Below are positions 1-8,755 of a DNA stretch of 64,000 nt, piece after piece. The notes below the pieces were generated by a model. It was not told where the DNA came from. It saw nothing but the letters and a program-made list of their open reading frames with translations, and ran no database searches. The stretch is from assembly GCF_003412455.1 (NCBI RefSeq), contig NZ_QTJU01000010.1, positions 62,001 to 126,000 of the forward strand, given 5' to 3'. The stretch comes from Deminuibacter soli. GTDB taxonomy: Bacteria > Bacteroidota > Bacteroidia > Chitinophagales > Chitinophagaceae. The number at the start of each line of letters is the position of its first letter. Position 1 is the stretch's first letter. Made by a program: the position numbers and the translations under genes.

Positions 1-500
1 ACCATGGCAGAAGACAGGTATTCCTTCACGGTATGGCGGGATATATTGAGCTCATTGGCAGCCTCCTCATAGGTTTTGCCCTCGAGCTTACAGAGTGTAA
101 CAATTTTCTTTTTTTGCGGGGAAAGCTGCGCTATAGCGGTTTCCAGGAGTTTGTGCTGGCGCTCGTACAGCTGAAAATCAGCTGCCTGTTCCTGCGCACT
201 GCTGAACATGGATTTGTGTAATGCCTGCTCGCGCATGCGCTTGCGTGTGTAGTTGACAGACAAGTTGAAGCTGATAACAAACAGCCAGCCGGCTACAGAT
301 TGCGTTGGATCCAGTTTGGCCCTGTTTTCCCAAAGACGGATAAAAACCTCCTGCAGGATGTCTTCCGCCACCTCGGGTTCTTTAATCAGCTTGATAACAT
401 TACGGTAAACAGGCTGATGATATTTCCAGTACAGTTCATCAAAAGCAGAAACATCATCCAGCTGCATGTTGCCAACCAGTTCAATATCCATTTTTCTCAT
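1..500 (-). CDS. ECF RNA polymerase sigma factor, C-terminus outside window
   Basis: Reverse-strand frame open from the ATG at 500 to the window edge; 166 codons are visible and no stop is reached, so the C-terminus is missing. Region 2 (about residues 22-85) carries the typical DILQEVFIRLWENR stretch that binds core polymerase and the -10 box, and region 4 (about residues 118-166) has LSPQKKKIVTLCKLEGKTY followed by the helix-turn-helix ELNISRHTVKEYL. The family directs polymerase to a small regulon, in Bacteroidota often together with a FecR-type anti-sigma factor and SusC/TonB transporters; those partners would lie outside the window on the left. Which signal it answers to cannot be read here. 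Confidence 0.9.
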   Translation of the reverse strand, partial: MRKMDIELVGNMQLDDVSAFDELYWKYHQPVYRNVIKLIKEPEVAEDILQEVFIRLWENRAKLDPTQSVAGWLFVISFNLSVNYTRKRMREQALHKSMFSSAQEQAADFQLYERQHKLLETAIAQLSPQKKKIVTLCKLEGKTYEEAANELNISRHTVKEYLSSAM

Positions 501-921
501 AACGCCTTTACATTTACTAGCATACCAGTCCCTTGAAAAGTACGGGCATACTTTCCGGATTATTAAAATAGACCTCGCAATCGGAATGTTGTAAAGTGTA
601 AGTGTACAGTTAGTTTGTAAGGATGTGCGGTTCCTTGTCCACAAATTAAATGAATAATTCAATAAAAAAAATAAATAATGAAAAAAATGAATGCAACAAA
701 ACCCTTGTTGCAACATGGTTTGCGCAGAACGGAATCATCACTGTTGTTTATCAGAAATAAAAATCAATAAATTACAGCTATAAACAAAATGCATGCCCCG
801 GGAATGTATAAACCGCACAGTTCAGCGTGTTCATCAGTTGCCGGCAGCAGGAAGGCGCTTTACCGGCGGATAATTTTATTGCTTTCCTATTTGTTTTATA
901 TTTAGCCCACATTCCGTAAAC
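501..921. other. Divergent intergenic region
   Basis: About 420 bp between the sigma factor (leftward) and the DUF2625 gene (rightward). Bases 640-800 are A/T-rich with runs of A. No clean TTTG/TAnnTTTG promoter pair, hairpin or small gene was recognised; promoters for both flanking genes must be here but I cannot place them. Confidence 0.5.
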
Positions 922-1665
922 ATGAAACAACTGATACTATCCCTGTTTTGCTTAAGCAGTGCATATTTTGCAACGGCTCAAAACAACATGCGCCCCGTTA
1001 CTGATTTAATCAACATCACCGATCCTGCCTGGCCATTGGTAAAACAATGGATAGATGCAGCCACCAACAAAGTAGAAATATTGCAAGCTGATGCAGCCAA
1101 AGGACGTGATGCCTTATACAAAACACAGGTTACCACACGTTCGCCCATGGGCGCTATTATTTATGCTACAGGTGGTCTGCTGATTGACAATGGATGGATA
1201 CGCATTCTCGGCTCAGGCAGCACAAAGCTGAACAGAAGCCTCCCTGACTGGAATGTAGGCAAATCAATAAAAGCAATTGGTGACCGCCCTGCATTTCTCT
1301 TAATTGCCGACGATGCAGCCGGCGGTTTCTTTGCCATCAATGGCGGCGCACTGGGTAAAGACGCCGGCAATGTTTATTACCTGTCACCAGATACACTTAC
1401 CTGGGATTCTTTAGACATGGGCTACTCTGACTTTCTGCAGTTCTGCTTTAAAGGAGATCTTGGAGCATTTTATAAAACACTGCGCTGGAAAAGCTGGAAG
1501 ACAGAAGTTGCAGCGCTCGACGGCAACCAGGCATACAGCTTCTACCCTTTCCTATGGTCAAAAGAAGGGAAAGACATTAATAAAGATTCGCGCAAAGCCG
1601 TACCGGTAGATGAGCTGTATACCAGCATCTACAGCGCCCGCATACAACTGGGCATATCGCAATAA
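922..1665 (+). CDS. DUF2625 family secreted protein
   Basis: A 247-residue protein with an N-terminal signal peptide (hydrophobic residues 5-19, likely cut after TA before QNN). The mature part matches the DUF2625 pattern as I remember it: DPAWPLVKQWI near the start, then QVTTRSPMGAIIYATGG and GGLLIDNGWIRILGSG, then LPDWN, and later ADDAAGGFFAINGGALG and WDSLDMGYSDFLQF. DUF2625 proteins have no established activity. The signal peptide places this copy in the periplasm or outside. The gene stands alone, followed by a bidirectional hairpin and a convergent permease gene. Confidence 0.85.
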   Translation: MKQLILSLFCLSSAYFATAQNNMRPVTDLINITDPAWPLVKQWIDAATNKVEILQADAAKGRDALYKTQVTTRSPMGAIIYATGGLLIDNGWIRILGSGSTKLNRSLPDWNVGKSIKAIGDRPAFLLIADDAAGGFFAINGGALGKDAGNVYYLSPDTLTWDSLDMGYSDFLQFCFKGDLGAFYKTLRWKSWKTEVAALDGNQAYSFYPFLWSKEGKDINKDSRKAVPVDELYTSIYSARIQLGISQ

Positions 1666-1693
1666 ATACTAGCCAAACCGGTACTCTTAAAAC

Positions 1694-1725
1694 AGAAAGG
1701 AAGCACTGTACAGCGCTTCCTTTCT
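1694..1725. terminator. Bidirectional hairpin between convergent genes
   Basis: Arms AGAAAGGAAGC and GCTTCCTTTCT enclose CTGTACAG, itself palindromic, so almost the whole 32 bp pairs with one A/C mismatch. It sits between the convergent stops at 1665 and 1750. There is no long T-run on either side, so termination strength is uncertain. Confidence 0.6.
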
Positions 1726-1749
1726 CATTTGTATCAGCATGCAGCAACC

Positions 1750-4116
1750 TTACTCTGCCTTCAGACTTTTAACCGGGTTTGCACTCGCCGTGCGGATAGC
1801 CTGGTACCCCACCGTAATTAATGCAATAGCAATCATCATAAACCCGGCCAGCGCAAATATCCACCAGCCAATACCAATGCGGTAAGAGTAATTCTGCAAC
1901 CAGTAATGCATGCCCACCCATGCAAGCGGAGATGCGATAACAAAGGCAAGCAGTACCAGCTGCACAAAGTCTTTTGCCAGTAATGTGGTTAACTGCACAA
2001 CAGTTGCGCCCAGTGTTTTGCGGATACCCATTTCTTTTGTTTTAACCTGCGCAGTATAGGTAGCCAGGCCAAACAAACCCAAACACGAAATCACTACTGC
2101 TACCAGGGCAAACAGGTTAAACAGCTTGCCGGTGCGCTGATCGGTTCTGTACATCGCATCAAAATCAGCATCCAGGAATGTATAGTTAAACGGGTATTCA
2201 GAGCCATAGCTGTTCCATATACTGCGCGCTGCATCAACAGCGGCTGCTGCGCCTTTGGCAGTCGTTTTAACATTCACCGCAACCAGCCTGGTTTTGTAGG
2301 TAAACACCACCGGCTCTACCTGTTTCTTCAGGGAACTATAATTGAAGTCTTTGGTTACACCAACAATAATACCTTTTGTCTGCCACAGCTGAAAGCGTTT
2401 GCCTATCGGGTCTTTCAATCCCATTTGCCGCACCGCCGCTTCGTTCACAATAAAATGCATCGAATCGGCTTTATCGCCTGCAAAATTATGCCCTGCAGCA
2501 AGTTTGAGTTTGAGCAAGGGTATAAAATGTTCATCAATGCGGTTCACATGCACCAGCATCGAAGTATTGGGGTTCTTGCCTTCCCAATCTGTATCGCCGG
2601 TTGTCATGCCCTGCGTATTCGACATCGTATTGTCCGACCCCGCTACCGACAGTACTTCTGCGTTCTTCGCCAGCTGTTCACGTATAGCTTCTGAATGCAT
2701 ATACATTTTATCATCCAGGAAGAAAGAAAACACCTGCTCTTTATCAAACCCGAGATCTTTATCCCGGATGTATTTTAACTGGCCGCCGATTACAATAGTA
2801 GAGATGATTAACCCCACTGAAAAAACAAACTGCGTAACCACCAGCGTTTTCCTGAATGCCACATTACCAATGCCGGCAATAATTTTCCCGCGCATTGCCT
2901 GCATGGGTTTAAATGACGACAGCAGCAAGGCAGGATACACAGAAGACAACATCAGCGTGCCGGTAATGGCGCAGCCAACAACAAGCCATATACCGCTGTC
3001 AGACAAGCTGAAGTGCAGCTGCTTGCCGGAAAGATCATTGTAAAAAGGCATCAGCAGGTAAATGATGCCAAACGCAAGCAGCGATGCCAGCATAAACAGC
3101 AGCGCAGATTCTACAATAAACTGCAAAAACAATTGCTTGCGCGCTGCACCAATAATCTTGCGCATGCTTACTTCTTTTGCACGAAGCATGGAACGCGCAG
3201 TAGAAAGGTTTACATAGTTGATACAGGCAATCACCAGTATCAGGATAGCCACAATTAAAAATATGCGCGTTATCTGCAATGCACCGGTACTGCCGTCACT
3301 GGCCACCAGGTGTATGGAAGTGAAAGGCTGTAAGGTAAAACGTGTACCAAAGGTTTCATTGCGGTGTTGCCAGAAAATTTTGCTCAGCTTATCACCCACT
3401 GCTGCAGTATTGGTATTGGGTTTTAACTGCAGGTAAACTTCAAAACCATAATCACCCAAATCCTCGTCAATGGTTTTCCAGTTCATGTTGCCGCCGCTGG
3501 CAGTAAACTGGCGGCCGTAATAAGTCATAGGAAACAATATGCTGTAATGCATGGAAGAGCTGGCCGGAAAATCAGCCATAATACCAGATACTACAAAATT
3601 CTCTTTGCTTATCTGCAGCGTTTTGCCGGTAGCATCTTCAGTACCAAAAAGCTTCCTTGCTTCTGTTTGGGAAAGTATCACTGAATTGATATCAGAAAAA
3701 GGAACAGCAATATTGCCTTTCAGTAACCTGAAACTAAAAAAACGGAAGAAATTACTGTCAGCAAAGGCGGCATTCTTCTCAACAAACTTTTTGCCATTGC
3801 AGTTAATCACCAGCTGCTCGTCGCGCCCCATTACTCTCACTACTTTTTCCACTTCAGGTATTTGCTTTGCAAACACACTCATCGGAGCAGGCGGGCTCCA
3901 TACCTGTTCTGCCGCACCTTCACCAAGATGTGCATTGAGTTTGTACATATGACCTGCATTTGCATGAAAGCGGTCGTACGAAAACTCATCCTGCACCCAC
4001 AGCAAAATCATGATCCCTACCGCCAGCCCAATGGCCAGGCCAGCAATATTGATGGTGCTGTAAAATTTGTTCTTTACCAGATTCCGCCAGGCTGTTTTGA
4101 AAAAATTGAAGAACAT
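1750..4116 (-). CDS. ABC transporter permease, MacB/FtsX type (orphan)
   Basis: About 788 residues. The ATG at 4116 (MFFNFFKTAWRNL) is preferred to an in-frame TTG six bases upstream because the family starts with M-F-x-N-x-x-K-x-A-W-R-N. Topology is the Bacteroidota double-length permease: TM1 at about 20-40, a large periplasmic MacB_PCD region, an FtsX block of three helices around 285-400 (ACINYVNLSTARSM, then REVSMRKIIGA-like sequence), a second periplasmic region, and a final FtsX block around 670-785 (KEMGIRKTLGATV). Such permeases work with a LolD/MacB-type ATPase in lipoprotein or peptide export or in mechanotransmission. No ATPase is adjacent, so the partner must be encoded elsewhere. 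A paralogue of the same architecture lies at 30508-32883. Confidence 0.9.
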   Translation of the reverse strand: MFFNFFKTAWRNLVKNKFYSTINIAGLAIGLAVGIMILLWVQDEFSYDRFHANAGHMYKLNAHLGEGAAEQVWSPPAPMSVFAKQIPEVEKVVRVMGRDEQLVINCNGKKFVEKNAAFADSNFFRFFSFRLLKGNIAVPFSDINSVILSQTEARKLFGTEDATGKTLQISKENFVVSGIMADFPASSSMHYSILFPMTYYGRQFTASGGNMNWKTIDEDLGDYGFEVYLQLKPNTNTAAVGDKLSKIFWQHRNETFGTRFTLQPFTSIHLVASDGSTGALQITRIFLIVAILILVIACINYVNLSTARSMLRAKEVSMRKIIGAARKQLFLQFIVESALLFMLASLLAFGIIYLLMPFYNDLSGKQLHFSLSDSGIWLVVGCAITGTLMLSSVYPALLLSSFKPMQAMRGKIIAGIGNVAFRKTLVVTQFVFSVGLIISTIVIGGQLKYIRDKDLGFDKEQVFSFFLDDKMYMHSEAIREQLAKNAEVLSVAGSDNTMSNTQGMTTGDTDWEGKNPNTSMLVHVNRIDEHFIPLLKLKLAAGHNFAGDKADSMHFIVNEAAVRQMGLKDPIGKRFQLWQTKGIIVGVTKDFNYSSLKKQVEPVVFTYKTRLVAVNVKTTAKGAAAAVDAARSIWNSYGSEYPFNYTFLDADFDAMYRTDQRTGKLFNLFALVAVVISCLGLFGLATYTAQVKTKEMGIRKTLGATVVQLTTLLAKDFVQLVLLAFVIASPLAWVGMHYWLQNYSYRIGIGWWIFALAGFMMIAIALITVGYQAIRTASANPVKSLKAE

Positions 4117-4381
4117 GTGCAAACGTTTAGGCTGGTAAATCAGACCCTATGCCAGTGATACAATTAATTAACAATCAATTATATAACCAGAAATCCCTGT
4201 ACCCGGAACGTACGAAAGCGGACACCTGTTGTACGGAATAAAGCAATCATTCCGGCGATGGAGCATCCAGCCATTCACCAGTCAATACAGTTTAGTTAAG
4301 CATGATTGATATTTTTTACCGCAAAGAAACGCAAGGGAAAACCACAAAGTTCACAAAGCGGCGCTAACCAAACGACATCAC

Positions 4382-5065
4382 TTAACCATTCCCCACGAGT
4401 TCTTTTAGCTTACCCGGTTTACTGATCTTAATACGTTTGCCTTCGGTGGCAATGATCTTCTGTGCAGTTAATTCGTTGAAGAGTTTAAAAACGGTTTCAT
4501 AGGTAGTACCCGCATGTGATGCAATATCCTGGCGGGTTACAGGAATGCTTATGTATTTCTCTTTGTCTTTTCCAAACACCGATTCTATGGTGAGCAGCGT
4601 TTCAGCCACACGCCCCTTTACCTCCATCAATGCCAGGTTTCGCATGCGCTGCTCTGCCTGCTGCAATTCCATCGCGTACTGCTGCATCAATACATAGGTA
4701 AAGGCGGGATTGGTTTTAAAGGTGGCTTCCAGCAACTCCTGTGTAATATAACAAAGCAGCGTATCGTCCAGCGCAGTGGCAGATACCGGGTAGGTATGTT
4801 GTTTTACCAGTCCGCGATGCCCCAACAAATCGCCTTTTGCAGCAAAACGTACAATCAGCTCTTTCTCTGAACCCCATGACTGGTGCACTTTTACCGCGCC
4901 GCTGTAAACAAAGTAAATACCGGTTACCTGGTCACCTTCTGAGAAAATTGTTTGTCCTTTTTTAACAAAAACATTCTGCTTTTCTATCGCTATCAATGCC
5001 TTCCACTCAGGCATACAATGCCTGCACAGGAAACAATCATTCAAATTACAGCTACCATTTTGCAT
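4382..5065 (-). CDS. Crp/Fnr family transcription regulator with N-terminal cysteine cluster
   Basis: 227 residues: cyclic-nucleotide-binding-type beta-barrel at about 25-120, dimerisation helix around 120-148, winged helix-turn-helix at about 150-215 with TRQDIASHAGTTYETVFKLF as the recognition region. The first 17 residues hold Cys6, Cys11, Cys14 and Cys17, and there is Cys105 inside the barrel, in about the place where E. coli FNR has its fourth cluster ligand. That arrangement suggests an oxygen- or NO-responsive iron-sulphur sensor, although the spacing is not that of E. coli FNR (C-x2-C-x5-C). It is divergent from the ClC gene, with 140 bp between. Downstream of its stop lie CGCAAAG-type words (about 4320-4360) common in Bacteroidota intergenic DNA. 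Confidence 0.9.
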   Translation of the reverse strand: MQNGSCNLNDCFLCRHCMPEWKALIAIEKQNVFVKKGQTIFSEGDQVTGIYFVYSGAVKVHQSWGSEKELIVRFAAKGDLLGHRGLVKQHTYPVSATALDDTLLCYITQELLEATFKTNPAFTYVLMQQYAMELQQAEQRMRNLALMEVKGRVAETLLTIESVFGKDKEKYISIPVTRQDIASHAGTTYETVFKLFNELTAQKIIATEGKRIKISKPGKLKELVGNG

Positions 5066-5147
5066 GCGTCAATAATAAGGCTTTTTACCAAAATGCAACA
5101 TTATTCTAAAATATTGCACAAACCATGTTTTAAATTCATTTTATAAC

Positions 5148-5155
5148 TAATTTTG
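5148..5155 (+). promoter_or_regulatory. Bacteroidota -7 box for the ClC gene
   Basis: TAATTTTG matches the Bacteroidota TAnnTTTG -7 consensus and lies 50 bp before the ATG at 5206. A good TTTG -33 box is not evident at the usual 19-21 bp. Upstream, TGCAA (near 5093) and TTGCA (near 5113) form a spaced inverted repeat that could be an operator shared with the divergent Fnr-like gene. Confidence 0.4.
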
Positions 5156-5205
5156 CACGTATAATATTAAATAAGCAATACTTTAATAGCATCAAAGGCA
5201 GTATC

Positions 5206-6903
5206 ATGAATACCGAACAGGAATTTATACCCATCTCCCCTTCCCTTACCGGCATGCCTGTACGCCCGGGCAGCACAGCAGGCACTGCGCCTGTAAACAA
5301 ACGCGTGGTTTACCTGTGCCTGCAAGCCATTTTAAATGCAGTGATCATTGGCTTTGTTGCACGCGGATTGGTTTACCTGATTGACTTTATTACCCAACTC
5401 GCTTTTTACCACCGTTTTTCCTTTGCGCCCGCTTCACCTGCAGGTAACCGGTTGGGATTACTGGTAATAGGTGTGCCTATTACAGGCAGCCTTATCGTAG
5501 GACTGATGGCACGTTACGGCTCCAAAGCCATACGCGGTCATGGTATACCCGAGGCCATGGAAAAGATCATGATTGACAACAGCAAGATACCCTGGGGAAT
5601 GACCTTCCTGAAACCCTTGTCTGCAGCGGTTTCTATAGGCACGGGCGGACCATTTGGTGCAGAAGGCCCCATTATTGCCACGGGTGGTGCGCTGGGTTCT
5701 GTAGCCGGTCAACTGATGCATATATCTGCGGCAGAAAGAAAGATCATGCTGGCAGCAGGTTCCTGCGCAGGCATGTCGGCCATATTCGGAAGCCCGCTTG
5801 CGGCTGTATTGCTCGCCATTGAATTATTGTTATTTGAATTTTCTCCGCGCTCCATTATACCGGTAACACTGGCTTGTGTAACCGGCGCAGGCATGCACCT
5901 CTTGTTGTTTGAAAGTCACCCGGTGTTTGAAATGCCTGCCATACCTGTGGCTTCCGGCAGTGCATTGATCGCCTATGTAGCCGGCGGTTTGCTTATTGGT
6001 GTGGCTGCAGCCTTTATCACCAAAGCGGTGTATGGTGTAGAAGACCTGTTTGAAAAACTGCCCATCCATTTTATGTGGTGGCCAGCCATAGGTGCAGTGG
6101 CCGTTGGTGTAGTGGGTTACTTTGCACCGTATACCATGGGTGTGGGCTACAGCAATATCAGCCATTTGCTGGAAGGCAATGCGCCTTTGCAACTGATCTT
6201 ATCCCTGTGCGTGCTCAAATTCATCAGCTGGGTTATTGCACTCGGCAGCGGCACATCGGGCGGTACACTGGCACCACTGTTCACCATTGGCGGCGCACTG
6301 GGCGCTGCACTGGGCATACTGGGCCAGCACCTGTTTCCTGATGCAGGCATCAACATCCCTACTGCCGCACTTATCGGCATGGCAGCTATGTTTGCCGGCG
6401 CTTCACGCGCAGTGCTTACGTCTATTGTGTTTGCGCTGGAAACCACCGGGCAAAGCAATGGGCTGCTGCCATTACTGGGCGCCTGTGCAGCAGCATATGC
6501 CGTTTCTTTCTTTTTGATGAAAGGCAGCATTATGACAGAAAAGATCATCCGCCGCGGTGTTAAAACACCCGATGCGTATGAGCCTGACGTATTACAGGGC
6601 GCAAGCGTACAACAGTTGTACCATGCAGCGCCGGGCAGCACTGTGCACAATGCACCTGCTGTTCTGCTGAATGATAATGCGGCTACCGCAGCAGAGCTGA
6701 TGGGCAGGTTTGGCATCAGCAAACTGGCTGTGGTGAAAGATGCAGACAGCATGCAGTACACCGGTTATATTACTTCGGCAGATATCTTAAAATATTATGG
6801 CGACAGCCGTTACCAGAGCGCACACTTTGAATCACCACGCATCACACGCAGGTGGATGGTACGCGGGCGCAGGCTGGTACGCCGTTCTGTAAAACAACAA
6901 TAA
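5206..6903 (+). CDS. ClC-type chloride channel/transporter with C-terminal CBS-like region
   Basis: 565 residues with at least ten hydrophobic helices. The ClC selectivity motifs are recognisable though variant: GHGIP at 111-115 (family GSGIP), GAEGP at 151-155 (family GREGP, with Glu153 at the gating-glutamate position), and GGTLAP in the third motif (family GxFxP) near residue 353. After the last membrane helix, a soluble segment from about 475 to 545 looks like a single CBS motif (LMGRFGISKLAVVKD, then TGYITSADIL), followed by a basic tail. The product moves chloride or another small anion across the inner membrane. The next gene starts 25 bp on and is probably cotranscribed. Confidence 0.9.
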   Translation: MNTEQEFIPISPSLTGMPVRPGSTAGTAPVNKRVVYLCLQAILNAVIIGFVARGLVYLIDFITQLAFYHRFSFAPASPAGNRLGLLVIGVPITGSLIVGLMARYGSKAIRGHGIPEAMEKIMIDNSKIPWGMTFLKPLSAAVSIGTGGPFGAEGPIIATGGALGSVAGQLMHISAAERKIMLAAGSCAGMSAIFGSPLAAVLLAIELLLFEFSPRSIIPVTLACVTGAGMHLLLFESHPVFEMPAIPVASGSALIAYVAGGLLIGVAAAFITKAVYGVEDLFEKLPIHFMWWPAIGAVAVGVVGYFAPYTMGVGYSNISHLLEGNAPLQLILSLCVLKFISWVIALGSGTSGGTLAPLFTIGGALGAALGILGQHLFPDAGINIPTAALIGMAAMFAGASRAVLTSIVFALETTGQSNGLLPLLGACAAAYAVSFFLMKGSIMTEKIIRRGVKTPDAYEPDVLQGASVQQLYHAAPGSTVHNAPAVLLNDNAATAAELMGRFGISKLAVVKDADSMQYTGYITSADILKYYGDSRYQSAHFESPRITRRWMVRGRRLVRRSVKQQ

Positions 6904-6928
6904 CTATTCACCCGTCAATTCATTTACC

Positions 6929-7369
6929 ATGCACATATACGAATACCAGCAAACGCGTTTTTCCAAAGCCGTGCTTACCGGCCTTTTCTGCGGCATTGCA
7001 GCCACACTTACGTGTTTATTGTATGGCTTTATTTACCGCTTCAACACCGGCTTTACCTTATCGGCTATTATCAATGTACCCTCTATCATCATTGGCTGCC
7101 ATATACTACTGGTAATAGCCGGACTTGTTTACTATGCCCTGCAGCAGGCCCTGGGCCGCGCAGGCAACGCGGTTTACATGCTATTGTTTGCAGCGCTTAC
7201 CCTGTTCTGCATCTGGCAATCCACCGGTGTGGTACGCTCTCCCATCCACGAACTCACCATTGAATTCAGGCAACTGCTCATCGGCATGATCATTATCATC
7301 GGCAGCAGCGCCAGCTTCCTGATGCCTTACCTGTTTGGCAACAAGGCCTTTGAACGGAATGTATTGTGA
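6929..7369 (+). CDS. Small integral membrane protein, unknown
   Basis: 146 residues with four predicted membrane helices (about 15-38, 45-72, 80-102 and 112-138) and a short cytoplasmic N-terminus. I do not recognise a family. Its start lies 25 bp after the ClC stop on the same strand, so it is likely in the same transcript and may assist or be coregulated with the ClC protein; that link is only positional. The gene ends 45 bp before a convergent SDR gene. Confidence 0.7.
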   Translation: MHIYEYQQTRFSKAVLTGLFCGIAATLTCLLYGFIYRFNTGFTLSAIINVPSIIIGCHILLVIAGLVYYALQQALGRAGNAVYMLLFAALTLFCIWQSTGVVRSPIHELTIEFRQLLIGMIIIIGSSASFLMPYLFGNKAFERNVL

Positions 7370-7413
7370 TGATATAGCCTGGCCCGGGCAATGGTTGAAA
7401 AGTAATCCCTTTA

Positions 7414-8178
7414 TTACAAGAACATCCCGCCTGAAGCTTCCAGTCTTTGTGCATTCACCCATTTGGCATCATCACTGCAAAGGAAGGCGACTACGCTACC
7501 GATATCATCCGGGCGGCCTACCCTGCCCAGTGCGGTTTGTGCGGCGATACCGGCATTTACTTCAGGATTGTCGCGCACCAGACCACCGCTGAAATCAGTT
7601 GCAATAGCACCGGGTGCAATCACATTTACACGAATGCCCCTTGCTCCCAGCTCTTTGGCCATGTAACGGCTCAGTACTTCTACTGCGCCCTTCATAGCAG
7701 CATAGGTGCTGGAGCCGGGTATGCAGAAACGCGCCAGACCGGTAGATACATTTACAATGCCACCGCCATCTTCCAGCAGTGGCAATGCTTTTTGCGAGAG
7801 AAAGAAAACAGCTTTAAAATGGATGTTGAGCATATTATCGAACTGCTCTTCTGTAGTTGTTGCGAAAGGCTCATGAAAACCAACGCCTGCATTGTTAACA
7901 AGGTAGGTGATTTTATCTGCACCGAAAACGGATTGTAACGTGCTGCGTACCTGCATGAAGAAATTGTCAAAGCTTTTAATGTCAGCCACATTGAGTTGCA
8001 GCGCTGCCGCTTTTATGCCTGCTGCTTCCAGCTGTTTTACCACTGCATCGGCTTCGTCTTTTTTGCTGTTGTAGGTGAACAGCACATCGGTACCACGCTT
8101 GGCAATACTGAGCGCCATGTTTTTACCCAGTCCGCGGCTACCGCCGGTGATAAGGGCTATTTTCCTGGTTTGTGTCAT
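7414..8178 (-). CDS. SDR family NAD(P)-dependent oxidoreductase
   Basis: 254 residues from the ATG at 8178 (MTQTRKIALITGG); an earlier in-frame start would add eleven residues without family support. Classical short-chain dehydrogenase: Rossmann motif TGGSRGLG at about 10-17, NNAGVG near 92, and catalytic Ser in NVSTG with the YAAMK Tyr/Lys pair around residue 158. IRVNVIAPGAIATDF follows, as in FabG-like enzymes. The substrate cannot be told. An AraC-type regulator lies 79 bp upstream on the same strand and may control it. Confidence 0.9.
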   Translation of the reverse strand: MTQTRKIALITGGSRGLGKNMALSIAKRGTDVLFTYNSKKDEADAVVKQLEAAGIKAAALQLNVADIKSFDNFFMQVRSTLQSVFGADKITYLVNNAGVGFHEPFATTTEEQFDNMLNIHFKAVFFLSQKALPLLEDGGGIVNVSTGLARFCIPGSSTYAAMKGAVEVLSRYMAKELGARGIRVNVIAPGAIATDFSGGLVRDNPEVNAGIAAQTALGRVGRPDDIGSVVAFLCSDDAKWVNAQRLEASGGMFL

Positions 8179-8257
8179 CTTATATATGATTTTTCTTGTT
8201 TTATCACACAAAACTACTGCGCACCGGTGCAGGGAAAATAGTTCAAGCTTCAGATTC

Positions 8258-8644
8258 TCAGGAAGGCTCTTTTATTTTTTTGCGGTATTGCAAGGGCGTA
8301 GTACCGGTCATGCCCTTAAAAAACTTGATAAAACTGGACGATTCCACGTACCCGAACCGCTCGCCCACTTCCGCGACAGACAAGCTCGTATCTGCCAGCA
8401 TTTGCTGCGCTTCAGAAGTAACCCGTTCTTCCATAATGGTGCAGGGTGACTGACCGGTGGTTAGCTTAATAGTATTGCTTAAATGCCTGGGGTGTATAAA
8501 CAATTGTGCAGCAAAATCATGCGCAGCAAAACGGCGTATCACCTTGCGCTGCTTCAGTTCAGCCAGATGCGTTTCCACCAGCTCGAAAAACGCAGCCGTA
8601 ATCTCGTCTTTCCTGGAAATAATATCAACAGGCAATGTTTCCAT
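8258..8644 (-). CDS. Short AraC-family helix-turn-helix regulator
   Basis: 128 residues, little more than the DNA-binding domain. Residues about 40-122 hold the two AraC helix-turn-helix units: HDFAAQLFIHPRHLSNTIK, then LADTSLSVAEVGERFGYVE followed by FIKFFKGMTGTTPLQYRKK. The usual N-terminal sensory domain is absent; only about 35 residues precede the DNA-binding part. It lies directly upstream of the SDR gene in the same direction. Regulators of this truncated form are common beside oxidoreductases in Bacteroidota. Confidence 0.85.
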   Translation of the reverse strand: METLPVDIISRKDEITAAFFELVETHLAELKQRKVIRRFAAHDFAAQLFIHPRHLSNTIKLTTGQSPCTIMEERVTSEAQQMLADTSLSVAEVGERFGYVESSSFIKFFKGMTGTTPLQYRKKIKEPS

Positions 8645-8755
8645 AAACCTTCTTTTCTACAAAGATAGAGCAGAGCGGATAGCGGTTAGCTTTTAGCGGA
8701 TAGCTTTATTTATGGACAGGTATGGATTACAGCTAACGGGCAGGTTTGCTATTTA

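Noticed and set aside
5458-6761. Several reverse ORFs opposite the ClC gene
   Set aside because: They mirror the codons of a well-supported gene and have no family features.
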